A stretch of DNA of 64,000 nucleotides. Origin: Microbulbifer sp. YPW16 (GTDB lineage: Bacteria > Pseudomonadota > Gammaproteobacteria > Pseudomonadales > Cellvibrionaceae). The DNA lies in the NCBI RefSeq assembly GCF_021290385.1, contig NZ_CP089928.1, positions 3,800,001 through 3,864,000 of the forward strand, read 5' to 3'. The notes beneath the pieces were generated by a model that made no database searches, had not been told where the DNA came from, and saw nothing but the letters and a program-made list of their open reading frames with translations. This document shows, piece by piece, positions 52,765 through 61,633 of the stretch (position 1 is its first letter; each line of letters begins with the position of its first letter). Both the position numbers and the translations under genes were made by a program.

Positions 52765-54180
52765 ATGTTCGACAACCTGAGTGATCGCCTCTCGACGGCC
52801 CTGAAAAAGGTCACCGGTAAAGCGCGCCTGACGGATGACAATATCCGCGACACACTGCGCGAGGTGCGAAAGGCCCTGCTGGAGGCGGACGTGGCGCTGC
52901 CGGTGGTCAAGGCTTTCGTGCAGCAGGTGCGGACCGCTGCCGTGGGCCAGAAGGTCAGCAAGTCGCTGAACCCGGGCCAGCAGTTCGTCAAGATCGTGCA
53001 GGACGAGCTGGTCCAGGTCATGGGCGAGGCGGCAACCCCGCTGAACCTGGCCGTGCAGCCCCCGGCCGTTATCCTGATGGCCGGCCTGCAGGGTGCGGGT
53101 AAGACCACCAGCGTGGCCAAGCTGGCCAAGTACCTTCAGGAGCGCGAGAAGAAGAAGGTGATGGTGGTCAGTGCGGACGTCTACCGTCCTGCGGCCATCA
53201 ACCAGCTGGAAACCCTCGCCGGCGAGGTGGGTGCACTGTTTCACCCGTCCGCCCCGGAGGACAAGCCGCTGGATATCGCGCGCAGTGCGATGGACGCGGC
53301 GCGGCGCCAGTTTGCCGATGTGCTGATCGTGGATACCGCCGGCCGCCTGCATATTGATGAAGAGCTGATGGGGGAAATCCGTGAGCTGCACGGGGCGCTG
53401 GACCCGGCGGAAACCCTGTTCGTGATTGATGCCATGATCGGCCAGGATGCCGTCAATACCGCCAGCGCTTTCAATGACGCACTGCCGCTGACGGGCGTGA
53501 TCCTGACCAAGGCCGACGGTGATGCCCGTGGCGGTGCGGCACTGTCCGTGCGCCATGTGACCGGCAAGCCGATCAAGTTCATCGGCGTGGGGGAGAAGAC
53601 CGATGCACTGGAAACCTTCCACCCGGACCGTATTGCCTCCCGTATCCTGGGGATGGGCGATATTCTCTCGCTGATCGAGCAGGCCGAGCAGACCATCGAC
53701 CGGGGCAAGGCGGAGAAACTGGTCAAGAAAGTGCAGAAGGGCAAGGGCTTCGACCTGGAAGACCTGCGCGACCAGTTGCAGCAGATGCAGAATATGGGTG
53801 GTCTGGGCTCACTGATGGAGAAGATGCCGGGAATGGGCAATATGGCCCAGATGGCCCAGCAGGCTGACATGGGCAAGGAGTTCAAGCGTATGGATGCCAT
53901 CATCAGCTCCATGACCCCTGCCGAGCGTCGCAACCCCGATATCCTCAACGGCTCGCGCAAGCGCCGTATCACCGCCGGTTCCGGCACCCAGGTCCAGGAC
54001 CTCAACCGCCTGCTCAAGCAGCACAAGCAGATGGGCAAGATGATGAAAAAGCTCAAGGGCGGCGGCATGGGCAAGCTGATGCGTGGCATGGGTGGCATGC
54101 CGGGCATGGGCGGTGGTGGCGGCATGGGTGGTATGGGCGGCATGCCCGGCGGCCTGCCTCCGGGCTTCCGCAAGAAGTAG
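52765..54180 (+). CDS. ffh: Signal recognition particle protein Ffh
   Basis: 471 residues. N domain (MFDNLSDRLSTALKKVTGKARL), GTPase with GLQGAGKTTSVAKLA, DVYRPAAINQLETLA, DTAGRLHIDEELM and LTKADGDARGGAALS, then the M domain that binds 4.5S RNA and signal peptides (GMGDILSLIEQAE, SMTPAERRNPDILNGSRKRRIT, GSGTQVQDLNRLLKQ). The end is a Met/Gly repeat. It targets membrane proteins to SecYEG. It is upstream of the rpsP-rplS group. Confidence 0.98.
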   Translation: MFDNLSDRLSTALKKVTGKARLTDDNIRDTLREVRKALLEADVALPVVKAFVQQVRTAAVGQKVSKSLNPGQQFVKIVQDELVQVMGEAATPLNLAVQPPAVILMAGLQGAGKTTSVAKLAKYLQEREKKKVMVVSADVYRPAAINQLETLAGEVGALFHPSAPEDKPLDIARSAMDAARRQFADVLIVDTAGRLHIDEELMGEIRELHGALDPAETLFVIDAMIGQDAVNTASAFNDALPLTGVILTKADGDARGGAALSVRHVTGKPIKFIGVGEKTDALETFHPDRIASRILGMGDILSLIEQAEQTIDRGKAEKLVKKVQKGKGFDLEDLRDQLQQMQNMGGLGSLMEKMPGMGNMAQMAQQADMGKEFKRMDAIISSMTPAERRNPDILNGSRKRRITAGSGTQVQDLNRLLKQHKQMGKMMKKLKGGGMGKLMRGMGGMPGMGGGGGMGGMGGMPGGLPPGFRKK

Positions 54181-54358
54181 GGTCCGGGCGGTAATCGCGG
54201 GACCGCGGAAAAACCTTATCCGACAGCGTGTTAAGCGCTATACAAATATCGGGCGGTACATTAGAATACGCCGCCTTTCAGCCGGGTGAGCTGCCGGCTA
54301 GTTGTTGTTGGTGGTCGTGAATCGCGACCGCCCAGTATTGAACTTACAGGAAAGCTAC

Positions 54359-54598
54359 ATGGTAACCATTCGTTTGGCTCGTGCCGGTGCTAAGAAGCGC
54401 CCGTTTTATCACCTGACTGTGACCGACAGCCGCAAATCCCGCGACGGTCGTTTTATCGAGCGCGTCGGCTTTTTCAACCCGGTCGCCCGTGGTCAGGAAG
54501 AGCGCCTGCGCGTTGAGCGCGACCGCGTCGACTACTGGGTTAGCCAGGGCGCCCAGGTTTCCGATCGCGTCAGCAAGCTGCTGAAAGAATCCGCCTGA
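54359..54598 (+). CDS. rpsP: 30S ribosomal protein S16
   Basis: 79 residues from the ATG at 54359 ([19 protein letters not shown]), with AGGAAAGCTAC upstream. [21 protein letters not shown] is the S16 signature. Starts the rpsP-rimM-trmD-rplS operon; TAGAAT at 54262-54267 is a weak -10 candidate. Confidence 0.98.
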   Translation: MVTIRLARAGAKKRPFYHLTVTDSRKSRDGRFIERVGFFNPVARGQEERLRVERDRVDYWVSQGAQVSDRVSKLLKESA

Positions 54599-54627
54599 AC
54601 CAGGTCGGTAACGTAGAGAGAGCGCCC

Positions 54628-55167
54628 GTGACGGAGAACAGATCCCATTCCGGTGAACTGGTCACGGTCGGGCGCATTACCTCCGTCTATGGTGTGCGCG
54701 GTTGGGTGAAGGTGCATTCCTTTACCGAGCCGATGGACAATATCCTGCAATTCCACGACTGGTGGCTGCAGGATGGCGACGGTTGGGAGCCGCTGCAGAT
54801 AGATGGCGGTCGCCGCCACGGTAAGGGCCTGGTTGTCCATATCAAGGGTGTGGATGATCGCGACCTCGCCGCCCGTTTCTGCCAGCGCGATATCGCGGTG
54901 AGCAGTGCGCAGATGCCATCACTGGCCGAGGGTGAGTACTACTGGCACCAGCTCGAAGGGCTCGCGGTGATCAGCCAGTTTGGCGATGCCGAGCACGATC
55001 TGGGTAAGGTGGAGCGCCTGATGGAGACCGGGGCCAACGATGTCCTGGTCGTGCGGGGCGGAAAGGACGGGCGTGAACGCCTGATCCCGTTCCTGCCGGG
55101 TGAGTACATTACCGATATCGACCTGGACGCCGGTGTGATTACCGTCGACTGGGATCCGGAATTCTAG
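54628..55167 (+). CDS. rimM: Ribosome maturation factor RimM
   Basis: 179 residues, GTG start with GAGAGAG upstream. N-terminal RimM domain ([21 protein letters not shown]) and C-terminal PRC barrel ([32 protein letters not shown]). RimM helps assemble the 30S head and binds S19. It lies between rpsP and trmD as in E. coli. Confidence 0.97.
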   Translation: MTENRSHSGELVTVGRITSVYGVRGWVKVHSFTEPMDNILQFHDWWLQDGDGWEPLQIDGGRRHGKGLVVHIKGVDDRDLAARFCQRDIAVSSAQMPSLAEGEYYWHQLEGLAVISQFGDAEHDLGKVERLMETGANDVLVVRGGKDGRERLIPFLPGEYITDIDLDAGVITVDWDPEF

Positions 55168-55171
55168 CGCC

Positions 55172-55951
55172 ATGAGTGCCCGGCGTATCGCGCTGGTGAG
55201 CATCTTCCCGGAGATGTTTGCCGCCCTGACTGAATACGGCATCAGCGGCCGGGCAGTGAGGGATGGCCTGCTGGAGGTGCGCTGCTGGAATCCCCGGGAT
55301 TTCACCAGCGACCGGCACCGTACCGTGGACGACCGGCCCTATGGCGGTGGCCCGGGCATGGTGATGCTGGCAGAGCCGCTCTACCAGGCGCTGGCTGCCG
55401 CGCGAGCGTGGGCAGAAGAGGGCGGCGCAAGTGCCCGCTCCATCTACCTGTCGCCGCAGGGCCGGCCGCTGGACCAGGGCGGTGTCGAGGAGCTCGCCGA
55501 CGCGGGCAACCTGGTGTTGCTGGCGGGGCGCTATGAGGGTATCGACGAGCGTATCGTCGAGACCCTGATCGACGAAGAGTGGTCGATCGGTGACTATGTT
55601 TTAAGTGGTGGCGAGCTGGCCGCCATGGTGATGGTGGATGCTGTCACGCGGCTGATTCCCGGGGCCCTCGGGCACGATCAGTCGGCGGTGGAGGACTCCT
55701 TCGCCCAGGGGCTGCTGGACTGTCCGCACTATACCCGTCCCGAGGAATACCGGGGACGGTCGGTGCCGGAGGTGCTGTTGTCCGGCAACCACGAGAAAAT
55801 TCGGCGCTGGCGCCTCAAGCAGGCCCTGGCGCGCACCAGCCAGAGGCGGCCCGACCTGCTCGAGCGCATCGAGCTGACAGGGGAGCAAGCTGCCCTGCTG
55901 GAGCAGATCCGGTGCGAGCAGAATGCCGGCACTGGCACTGAAGAGCATTGA
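55172..55951 (+). CDS. trmD: tRNA (guanine37-N1)-methyltransferase
   Basis: 259 residues. SPOUT methyltransferase that makes m1G37 and prevents frameshifting. Seen: [54 protein letters not shown], the knot region [15 protein letters not shown] and [19 protein letters not shown], and [21 protein letters not shown]. Four bases separate it from rimM. Confidence 0.98.
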   Translation: MSARRIALVSIFPEMFAALTEYGISGRAVRDGLLEVRCWNPRDFTSDRHRTVDDRPYGGGPGMVMLAEPLYQALAAARAWAEEGGASARSIYLSPQGRPLDQGGVEELADAGNLVLLAGRYEGIDERIVETLIDEEWSIGDYVLSGGELAAMVMVDAVTRLIPGALGHDQSAVEDSFAQGLLDCPHYTRPEEYRGRSVPEVLLSGNHEKIRRWRLKQALARTSQRRPDLLERIELTGEQAALLEQIRCEQNAGTGTEEH

Positions 55952-55960
55952 ACACGGGTT

Positions 55961-55975
55961 CGCGACACTGTCGCG
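55961..55975. repeat. Short palindrome between trmD and rplS
   Basis: CGCGACA-C-TGTCGCG is a perfect 7-1-7 palindrome in the 115-base gap. A second small stem TAGCT-GAGA-AGCTA follows near 56029-56042. Either could belong to an rplS leader; no function is shown. Confidence 0.35.
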
Positions 55976-56066
55976 GATCGCATTGACAGGTCGAATTCGC
56001 CGGGAGGCGAGAGTAATTCGGCAGCCTAGCTGAGAAGCTACATATCTGTATTTGGGAGAAGTCCAA

Positions 56067-56417
56067 ATGACCAATAAAATCATCCAGCAGCTGGAACAGG
56101 AACAGCTGAAGAGCGAAGTTCCTCCTTTTGCCCCGGGCGACACCGTCGTTGTCCAGGTAAAAGTAAAGGAAGGTAACCGCGAGCGTCTGCAGGCGTTCGA
56201 AGGTGTGGTGATCGGCAAGCGCAATCGCGGCCTGAACTCCTCCTTCACCGTGCGCAAGGTATCCCACGGTGTTGGCGTTGAGCGTACCTTCCAGACCCAC
56301 AGCCCGCTGGTCGACAGCGTCCAGGTCAAGCGTCGCGGTGACGTGCGCCAGGCCAAGCTGTACTACCTGCGCAACCTGACTGGTAAGGCCGCGCGCATCA
56401 AGGAAAAGCTCAACTAA
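56067..56417 (+). CDS. rplS: 50S ribosomal protein L19
   Basis: 116 residues from the ATG at 56067 ([21 protein letters not shown]), with GGGAG upstream. Family words: [46 protein letters not shown] and [28 protein letters not shown] strong terminator follows. Confidence 0.98.
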   Translation: MTNKIIQQLEQEQLKSEVPPFAPGDTVVVQVKVKEGNRERLQAFEGVVIGKRNRGLNSSFTVRKVSHGVGVERTFQTHSPLVDSVQVKRRGDVRQAKLYYLRNLTGKAARIKEKLN

Positions 56418-56445
56418 GGGCATTTTCTCGATAAGCGGTTACGCG

Positions 56446-56475
56446 AAAAACCGGGGCAAAAGCCCCGGTTTTTTT
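56446..56475 (+). terminator. Terminator of the rpsP-rplS operon
   Basis: AAAAACCGGGGC, loop AAAA, GCCCCGG and seven Ts, 28 bases past rplS. Textbook intrinsic terminator. Confidence 0.93.
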
Positions 56476-56529
56476 ATGCCCGGTATTCGGGTGCGCCTGC
56501 GGCGATGGCCGCTGTGGTTTAATACGCCC

Positions 56530-57423
56530 ATGGAAACCTCCCCCGAACAACAGCGGTTGATCGAGTCCTGGCTGGATATGCTCTGGGCCGAGCGCGGTGC
56601 CAGTGAGCATACGCGGGCGGCTTACGGCCGCGACCTGAGGGCGTTTGCGGCCGCCTGTCGCACCGGGTTGCTCTCCTGCGGTGGCGCCGAGGTGCTGGCC
56701 TACCTCGGGCAGCGCCATCGCGCCGGGCACTCGGCCCGCTCCAGCGCGCGGGCCCTGGCGGCCCTGCGCAGCTTTTACCAGTACTGCCTGCGCCAGGGGC
56801 TGGTGCAGGAGGATCCGGTAGCGCTGGTGGAAAACCCGAAATTGCCCAAACCCCTGCCCAAGTCCCTGTCCGAAGCGGACGTGGAGGCCCTGCTGGAAGC
56901 GCCAGACCTGGACAGCGATATCGGCCAGCGCGACCGCACCATGCTGGAGCTGTTGTACGCCTGTGGCCTGCGGGTGACCGAACTGGTGGAGCTGCGAGTT
57001 AGCCAGGTGAACCTGCGGCAGGGTGTGGTGCGTGTATTCGGCAAGGGGGGCAAGGAGAGGCTGGTCCCGCTGGGAGAGGCCGCGCAGGGCTGGATGCAGC
57101 GCTACCTGGCGCAGGTGCGCCCCAACCTCCTGCCCCCGGGAGAGAGTGATACCTGTTTCCCGGGGCGCAAGGGGCGCCCCATGACCCGCCAGACCTTCTG
57201 GTACCGGGTAAAGCACTGGGCCGCTGCAGCAGGCATCGAGAAGCCGCTGTCGCCCCACACCCTGCGCCACGCATTCGCCACCCATTTGCTCAATCACGGT
57301 GCCGACCTGCGCGTGGTGCAGCTGCTGCTGGGCCACAGCGACCTGTCCACCACCCAGATATACACCCATGTGGCACAGGCGCGGCTCAAGTCCCTGCACC
57401 GGGAGCATCATCCCCGCGGGTGA
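56530..57423 (+). CDS. xerD: Tyrosine recombinase XerD
   Basis: 297 residues from the ATG at 56530 (METSPEQQRLIESWLDMLW); the ribosome site is weak and the gene overlaps nothing. SAM-like core-binding domain at 10-90, then the catalytic domain: Arg in YACGLRVTELVELR, Lys in GKGGKERLVPLGEA, His/Arg in SPHTLRHAFATHLLNHGA, and His/Tyr in LLGHSDLSTTQIYTHV. XerD resolves chromosome dimers at dif with XerC. Next to dsbC as in pseudomonads. Confidence 0.95.
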   Translation: METSPEQQRLIESWLDMLWAERGASEHTRAAYGRDLRAFAAACRTGLLSCGGAEVLAYLGQRHRAGHSARSSARALAALRSFYQYCLRQGLVQEDPVALVENPKLPKPLPKSLSEADVEALLEAPDLDSDIGQRDRTMLELLYACGLRVTELVELRVSQVNLRQGVVRVFGKGGKERLVPLGEAAQGWMQRYLAQVRPNLLPPGESDTCFPGRKGRPMTRQTFWYRVKHWAAAAGIEKPLSPHTLRHAFATHLLNHGADLRVVQLLLGHSDLSTTQIYTHVAQARLKSLHREHHPRG

Positions 57424-57604
57424 TCGGGCCCGGCAGCCCGGTGATTCGGCGTGGAATTTCCGGATTCTGTCGCCGCACGGTGGTATAGATGCGGCGAATA
57501 TTGTAAAACGCGCCATGGACAACGATTGACGCGGAACCATGCCATACTGGCTGGAACCCGGGAGGGTCCGGTGAGTCGAAGCGAATAAAGAGACTGAGGA
57601 AATT

Positions 57605-58357
57605 GTGAGAATGACGCTGATAAGAAAGCCGCTGATCCTGGTCGGCGCACTGTTGGGCCTGCTGGTGCAGGGTGCCCAGGCCGAGGTGGACGCGAACGTG
57701 GCCAAGGCCATCAAGGCGAAGCTGCAGTCAGCCAATCCCAAGGCCAGTTACGGCGAGGTGACCGAAAGCCCCATCGCCGGTCTCTATGAAATCGAGGTCG
57801 ACGGCAACACCACCCTGTATGTGTCCAAAGATGGCAGTCACTTTGTTTATGGTGATCTTTTCCAGGTCAAGACCGGTGAGCTGGTAAACCTGTCCGAGCA
57901 GCGTCGCGGCAAGCAGCGTGCCCAGGTATTGGAGGCATTGGATACCGACGACATGATCGTCTTCTCCCCAAAGGGCGAGACCAAGACCCACGTTTATGTG
58001 TTTACCGATGTGGACTGTGGTTACTGCCGCAAGCTGCACCAGGACGTACCGGAACTGAACAAGCGCGGTATCGAGGTGCGCTACCTGGCATTCCCCCGTG
58101 GCGGACTGAACTCCCTCGGCTACCGCAAGATTGCGACTGCATGGTGCGCCGACGACCGCAACAAGACCCTGACCGCCCTCAAGAACCGTGAGAACGTCTC
58201 CCTCAAGGTCTGCAACGACAACCCGGTCGCCGAGCAGTACAAGCTGGGCAACGAGGTGATCGACGTGCGCGGTACACCGACCATCGTGATGCCGGACGGT
58301 ACCGTAGTGCCCGGCTATGTGCCGCCGGCCACCATGGCCAAGGCCCTGGGTATCTGA
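57605..58357 (+). CDS. dsbC: Thiol:disulfide interchange protein DsbC
   Basis: 250 residues if started at GTG 57605; the ATG at 57611 is equally possible (GAGGA is 4 or 10 bases away). Signal peptide to GAQAE, N-terminal dimerisation domain (SPIAGLYEIEVDGNTTLYVSKDG in part), then a thioredoxin fold with the active site DVDCGYCRKLH and cis-proline in GTPTIVMPDG; a second cysteine pair lies in TAWCADDR and KVCNDN. Periplasmic isomerase of wrong disulfides. Confidence 0.96.
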   Translation: MRMTLIRKPLILVGALLGLLVQGAQAEVDANVAKAIKAKLQSANPKASYGEVTESPIAGLYEIEVDGNTTLYVSKDGSHFVYGDLFQVKTGELVNLSEQRRGKQRAQVLEALDTDDMIVFSPKGETKTHVYVFTDVDCGYCRKLHQDVPELNKRGIEVRYLAFPRGGLNSLGYRKIATAWCADDRNKTLTALKNRENVSLKVCNDNPVAEQYKLGNEVIDVRGTPTIVMPDGTVVPGYVPPATMAKALGI

Positions 58358-58384
58358 TCCGACCGGTCCCTGTCCCGAGAGAAG

Positions 58385-58419
58385 GGCGCCCCCGGTCGCA
58401 GCCGGCGGGCGCCTTTTTT
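58385..58419 (+). terminator. Terminator of dsbC
   Basis: GGCGCCC pairs with GGGCGCC around an inner CCGG/CCGG, followed by six Ts. Strong intrinsic terminator. Confidence 0.88.
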
Positions 58420-58455
58420 ATATCTGCCCGGGGCGGTCAGGCTTGCAGTGGGAGG

Positions 58456-58466
58456 CCTGTGGGAGC
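58456..58466 (+). repeat. REP-like half element upstream of hom
   Basis: CCTGTGGGAGC, the conserved head of Pseudomonas-type REP sequences, followed by ACCCGCTGAAGCG. The same 11-mer occurs downstream of hom at 60074. Confidence 0.4.
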
Positions 58467-58673
58467 ACCCGCTGAAGCGTCTGCGAGACGAGGCGGGGGA
58501 GCCTGCCCGTCGCGCAATTTTATTGACAATTTAGCCATTTTCTCGGTAATGTTGTCGTCCTTTTATCGATTTGAGAAACACTTATTGCGCTGTTGCCTGG
58601 CCCGGCACCGGCAGCCCGCCAGTCAGTGCGCGGCTCCGGGCGTCACCGCGGGCCGATTGCGCGGAGGGAAGTT

Positions 58674-60038
58674 GTGAGCGCAACCGTTGAAGAAACCACG
58701 TCTGTCACCCCCCTGAAACCTGCCGGCGAGCCTCGCCGCGCGGTGCGTATTGGCATCTGTGGCCTGGGCACTGTGGGCAGCGGCACCGTCAATGTCATGG
58801 CGCGTAACCGTGAGGCCATTGCCGCGCGCTGTGGGCGCCCGGTGGAAATCGTGCAGATCGGCGCGCGGCGGGATAATCCCGCCTGTGACATCAGTGGTAT
58901 CAATATCTCCCGGGAGATATTCGATGTCGCCAGCAACCCGGATGTCGATGTGCTGGTGGAACTGATCGGCGGCACTACCGTGGCCCGCGAGCTGGTGCTG
59001 GCGGCGGTTGCCAATGGCAAGCATGTGGTCACGGCCAACAAGGCTCTGATCGCCGAGCACGGCAATGAGCTGTTTGCCGCGGCGGCGGAGCAGGGTGTCA
59101 CCATCGCCTACGAGGCGGCGGTGGCCGGGGGTATCCCGATCATCAAGTCGCTGCGTGAGGGCCTGGTGGGCAACCGCATCGAGTGGCTGGCGGGAATTAT
59201 CAATGGCACCGGCAACTACATCCTGACCGAGATGCGGGAGAAGGGCCGCAGCTTCGACGAGGCCCTGCGCCAGGCGCAGGAGCTGGGTTATGCCGAGGCA
59301 GACCCAACGTTTGACGTGGAGGGCATCGATGCCGCCCACAAGCTGGTGATCATGGCATCGCTGGCATTCGGCATGCCGCTGGCGTTCGACAAGGTATACA
59401 CCGAGGGTATCAGCGGGGTTTCCAGTGAGGATATCCGTTACGCCGATGAGCTGGGTTACCGGATCAAGCACCTGGGTATCGCGCGCGGAACCGACAAGGG
59501 GGTGGAGCTGCGAGTGCATCCCACCCTGATCCCCCAGCGGCGCCTGATTGCCAATGTGAACGGGGTGATGAACGCCGTGCTCGTGAGCGGCGACGCCGTG
59601 GGTCCGACACTTTACTACGGTGCCGGTGCCGGCGATGAGGCCACCGCCTCGGCGGTGATCGCCGATATCGTGGATGTGGCGCGGACACTGGAATCCCGGC
59701 CCGAGGAAAGGGTGCCGCTGGCAGGCGTGACCCGCGACAGCCAGGGGAATACCGACGTACTGCCCATGGACGAGGTGGTGACCAGTTACTACCTGCGCAT
59801 TTCCGCCCACGACAAGCCCGGCGTGATGTCGCAGGTGGCCAGTATCTGCAGTGACCAGGGCATCAGCATCGAGGCCCTGATCCAGCACGAGCCGGCCGAG
59901 GGCGAGGCGCTGGTGCCGGTGGTGATCCTCACCAGTCGCGCCCGCGAGGCGCGCCTGCGGGAGGCGGTGGCACAGATTGAAGCCCTGGACACGGTCGAGG
60001 GCGCAGTGGTGCGCATCCGCGTGGAACCCCTGGGCTGA
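58674..60038 (+). CDS. hom: Homoserine dehydrogenase
   Basis: 454 residues from the GTG at 58674, six bases after GGAGGG; a longer frame upstream has no ribosome site. Reduces aspartate semialdehyde to homoserine. NAD loop IGICGLGTVGSGTVNVM, ELIGGTTVARELVLAAVANGKHVVTANKALIAEHG in pieces, catalytic AGIINGTGNYIL and EADPTFDVEGIDAAHKL, and a C-terminal ACT domain (RISAHDKPGVMSQVASI) for threonine feedback. No aspartokinase is fused. thrC follows. Confidence 0.97.
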   Translation: MSATVEETTSVTPLKPAGEPRRAVRIGICGLGTVGSGTVNVMARNREAIAARCGRPVEIVQIGARRDNPACDISGINISREIFDVASNPDVDVLVELIGGTTVARELVLAAVANGKHVVTANKALIAEHGNELFAAAAEQGVTIAYEAAVAGGIPIIKSLREGLVGNRIEWLAGIINGTGNYILTEMREKGRSFDEALRQAQELGYAEADPTFDVEGIDAAHKLVIMASLAFGMPLAFDKVYTEGISGVSSEDIRYADELGYRIKHLGIARGTDKGVELRVHPTLIPQRRLIANVNGVMNAVLVSGDAVGPTLYYGAGAGDEATASAVIADIVDVARTLESRPEERVPLAGVTRDSQGNTDVLPMDEVVTSYYLRISAHDKPGVMSQVASICSDQGISIEALIQHEPAEGEALVPVVILTSRAREARLREAVAQIEALDTVEGAVVRIRVEPLG

Positions 60039-60073
60039 AAGGCCATCCCGCGACCCCGGTACCTAACCCGGTA

Positions 60074-60100
60074 CCTGTGGGAGCGGCCCATGGCCGCGAT
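60074..60100 (+). repeat. REP-like element downstream of hom
   Basis: CCTGTGGGAGCGGCCCATGG then CCGCGAT. GCGGCC-CAT-GGCCGC forms a 6 bp stem, and the head matches Pseudomonas-type REP units. It is preceded by a direct repeat, CCCGGTACCT at 60055-60064 and again at 60067-60076. Confidence 0.55.
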
Positions 60101-60111
60101 CCGTACTGGCC

Positions 60112-60179
60112 GTGGCGCTGGCAACCCTGTGGCAAACAGCCTTTTCGGCAATTGTTTGCCACAGGGTCGCCAGCGCCAC
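60112..60179. repeat. 27 bp near-perfect stem-loop between hom and thrC
   Basis: Bases 60112-60138 are complementary to 60153-60179 except at one pair (60123/60168); the 14-base loop contains GCC-TTTTC-GGC. Stem arms read GTGGCGCTGGCAACCC... and ...GTCGCCAGCGCCAC. No T-run follows, so it is not a normal terminator. It could be a mobile hairpin repeat or an mRNA stabiliser. Confidence 0.75.
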
Positions 60180-60218
60180 TCCTTCAATGAATCCTCAAGA
60201 TTGAATACCGAATAAACC

Positions 60219-61607
60219 GTGAAATTTATCAGTACCCGTGGCCGCGCGCCCTCCCTGTCCTTTGCCGATACAGTCCTCACCGGCCTCGCCAGCGATGGCG
60301 GCCTGTATGTGCCGGAAACCCTGCCAAAATTCTCCCGGGACGAAATCCGTGCGATGGCGGGCCTCGAGTACCCCGAGCTCGCATTCCGGATTATCCAGCC
60401 CTTCGCTAATGGTGACCTCGCTGATGATGAGCTGCGGGGCATCATCGACCGCGCCTACAGCACTTTCCGCCACGAGGCGGTGGCGCCACTGGTGCAGACC
60501 GCCAGCAGCGAGTGGGTACTGGAACTGTTCCAGGGGCCCACGCTGGCGTTCAAGGATTTTGCCTTGCAGTTCCTCGGCCAGCTGTTTGACCACCTGTTGA
60601 AAAAACGGGGCGAGCAGGTGGTGGTCATGGGGGCGACTTCCGGTGATACCGGCTCGGCCGCCATCGAGGGTTGCCGCCACTGCGACAATATCGATATTTT
60701 TATCCTGCACCCGCACAACCGGGTGTCCGAAGTGCAGCGCCGGCAGATGACCACCGTGCTGTCCGACAACGTGTTCAACATCGCCCTGGAAGGGAACTTC
60801 GACGACTGCCAGAACATGGTCAAGGCGAGTTTTGCCGACCAGTCATTCCTGCCCGACGGCCGTCGCCTGGTGGCGGTTAACTCCATTAACTGGGCGCGGA
60901 TCATGGCCCAGATCGTTTACTACTTCTACGCGGCCCTGAACCTGGGTGCGCCGGATCGCACGGTCAATTTCTCGGTACCCACGGGCAATTTTGGTGATAT
61001 TTTCGCTGGTTACCTGGCCCGCAAGATGGGGCTGCCCATCGATCAGCTGGTGATTGCCACCAATGCCAACGATATCCTGCACCGTTGCATCAGCGATAAC
61101 GACCATTCACCCCGGGAGCTGGTACACAGCCTGTCGCCCAGCATGGACATCATGGTGTCCAGCAACTTCGAACGGCTGTTGTTCGACCTCTACCAGCGCG
61201 ACGGCGAGTCGGTGGCCAACCTGCTGGCCGACCGCGGCGCGCCCATGTCCCTGGACGAGGGTGCGCTGGCGCGGGCGCGGGAAGTGTTTTCCTCCTGCCG
61301 GGTCGACGATGCCCGCACCGTCGAGGTGATCCGTGAGGTGTACCAGGCCAGTGGCTACCTGCTCGACCCCCACACCGCCATCGGCCTCGAGGCGGCCCGC
61401 AGGACCCGGCGCTCGCATACGCAGCCGATGGTTTGCCTGGCCACCGCGCATCCGGCAAAATTCCCCGATGCCGTTGCCCGGGCGCTGCCGACGCAACAGA
61501 TTCCGCTGCCGGCCCATATGCAGGACCTGTTCGAGCGCGAGGAGCGCTACAAGGTACTGCCCAACGACCTGGAGCAGGTCCACAGGTTTATGGCAACGGC
61601 GTTATGA
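60219..61607 (+). CDS. thrC: Threonine synthase
   Basis: 462 residues, GTG start with no clear ribosome site. Converts phosphohomoserine to threonine. PLP lysine in PTLAFKDFALQFLGQLFD; MGATSGDTGSAAIEGCRH, LHPHNRVSEVQRRQMTTV, NSINWARIMAQIVYYFYA and VPTGNFGDIFAGYLARKMGLP mark the class with the N-terminal YSTRG-type head (here KFISTRGRAPSLSFADTVL). Follows hom as in pseudomonads; no thrB is near. Confidence 0.96.
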   Translation: MKFISTRGRAPSLSFADTVLTGLASDGGLYVPETLPKFSRDEIRAMAGLEYPELAFRIIQPFANGDLADDELRGIIDRAYSTFRHEAVAPLVQTASSEWVLELFQGPTLAFKDFALQFLGQLFDHLLKKRGEQVVVMGATSGDTGSAAIEGCRHCDNIDIFILHPHNRVSEVQRRQMTTVLSDNVFNIALEGNFDDCQNMVKASFADQSFLPDGRRLVAVNSINWARIMAQIVYYFYAALNLGAPDRTVNFSVPTGNFGDIFAGYLARKMGLPIDQLVIATNANDILHRCISDNDHSPRELVHSLSPSMDIMVSSNFERLLFDLYQRDGESVANLLADRGAPMSLDEGALARAREVFSSCRVDDARTVEVIREVYQASGYLLDPHTAIGLEAARRTRRSHTQPMVCLATAHPAKFPDAVARALPTQQIPLPAHMQDLFEREERYKVLPNDLEQVHRFMATAL

Positions 61608-61633
61608 ATACACCGACAACCAGCTGAGACAGA

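Larger units (their letters stand above)
58358..58673 (+). promoter_or_regulatory. dsbC-hom gap: terminator, REP-like unit, hom promoter
   Basis: The 316-base gap holds no gene. It contains the dsbC terminator (58385-58419), a REP-like half element (58456-58466) and a sigma-70 promoter for hom: TTGACA at 58523-58528, an 18-base spacer and TAATGT at 58547-58552. Transcription from it leaves a leader of about 115 bases; I see no threonine/isoleucine leader peptide in it. Confidence 0.55.

Noticed and set aside
58623..59888. 421-codon open frame antisense to hom
   Set aside because: Homoserine dehydrogenase on the plus strand is certain.
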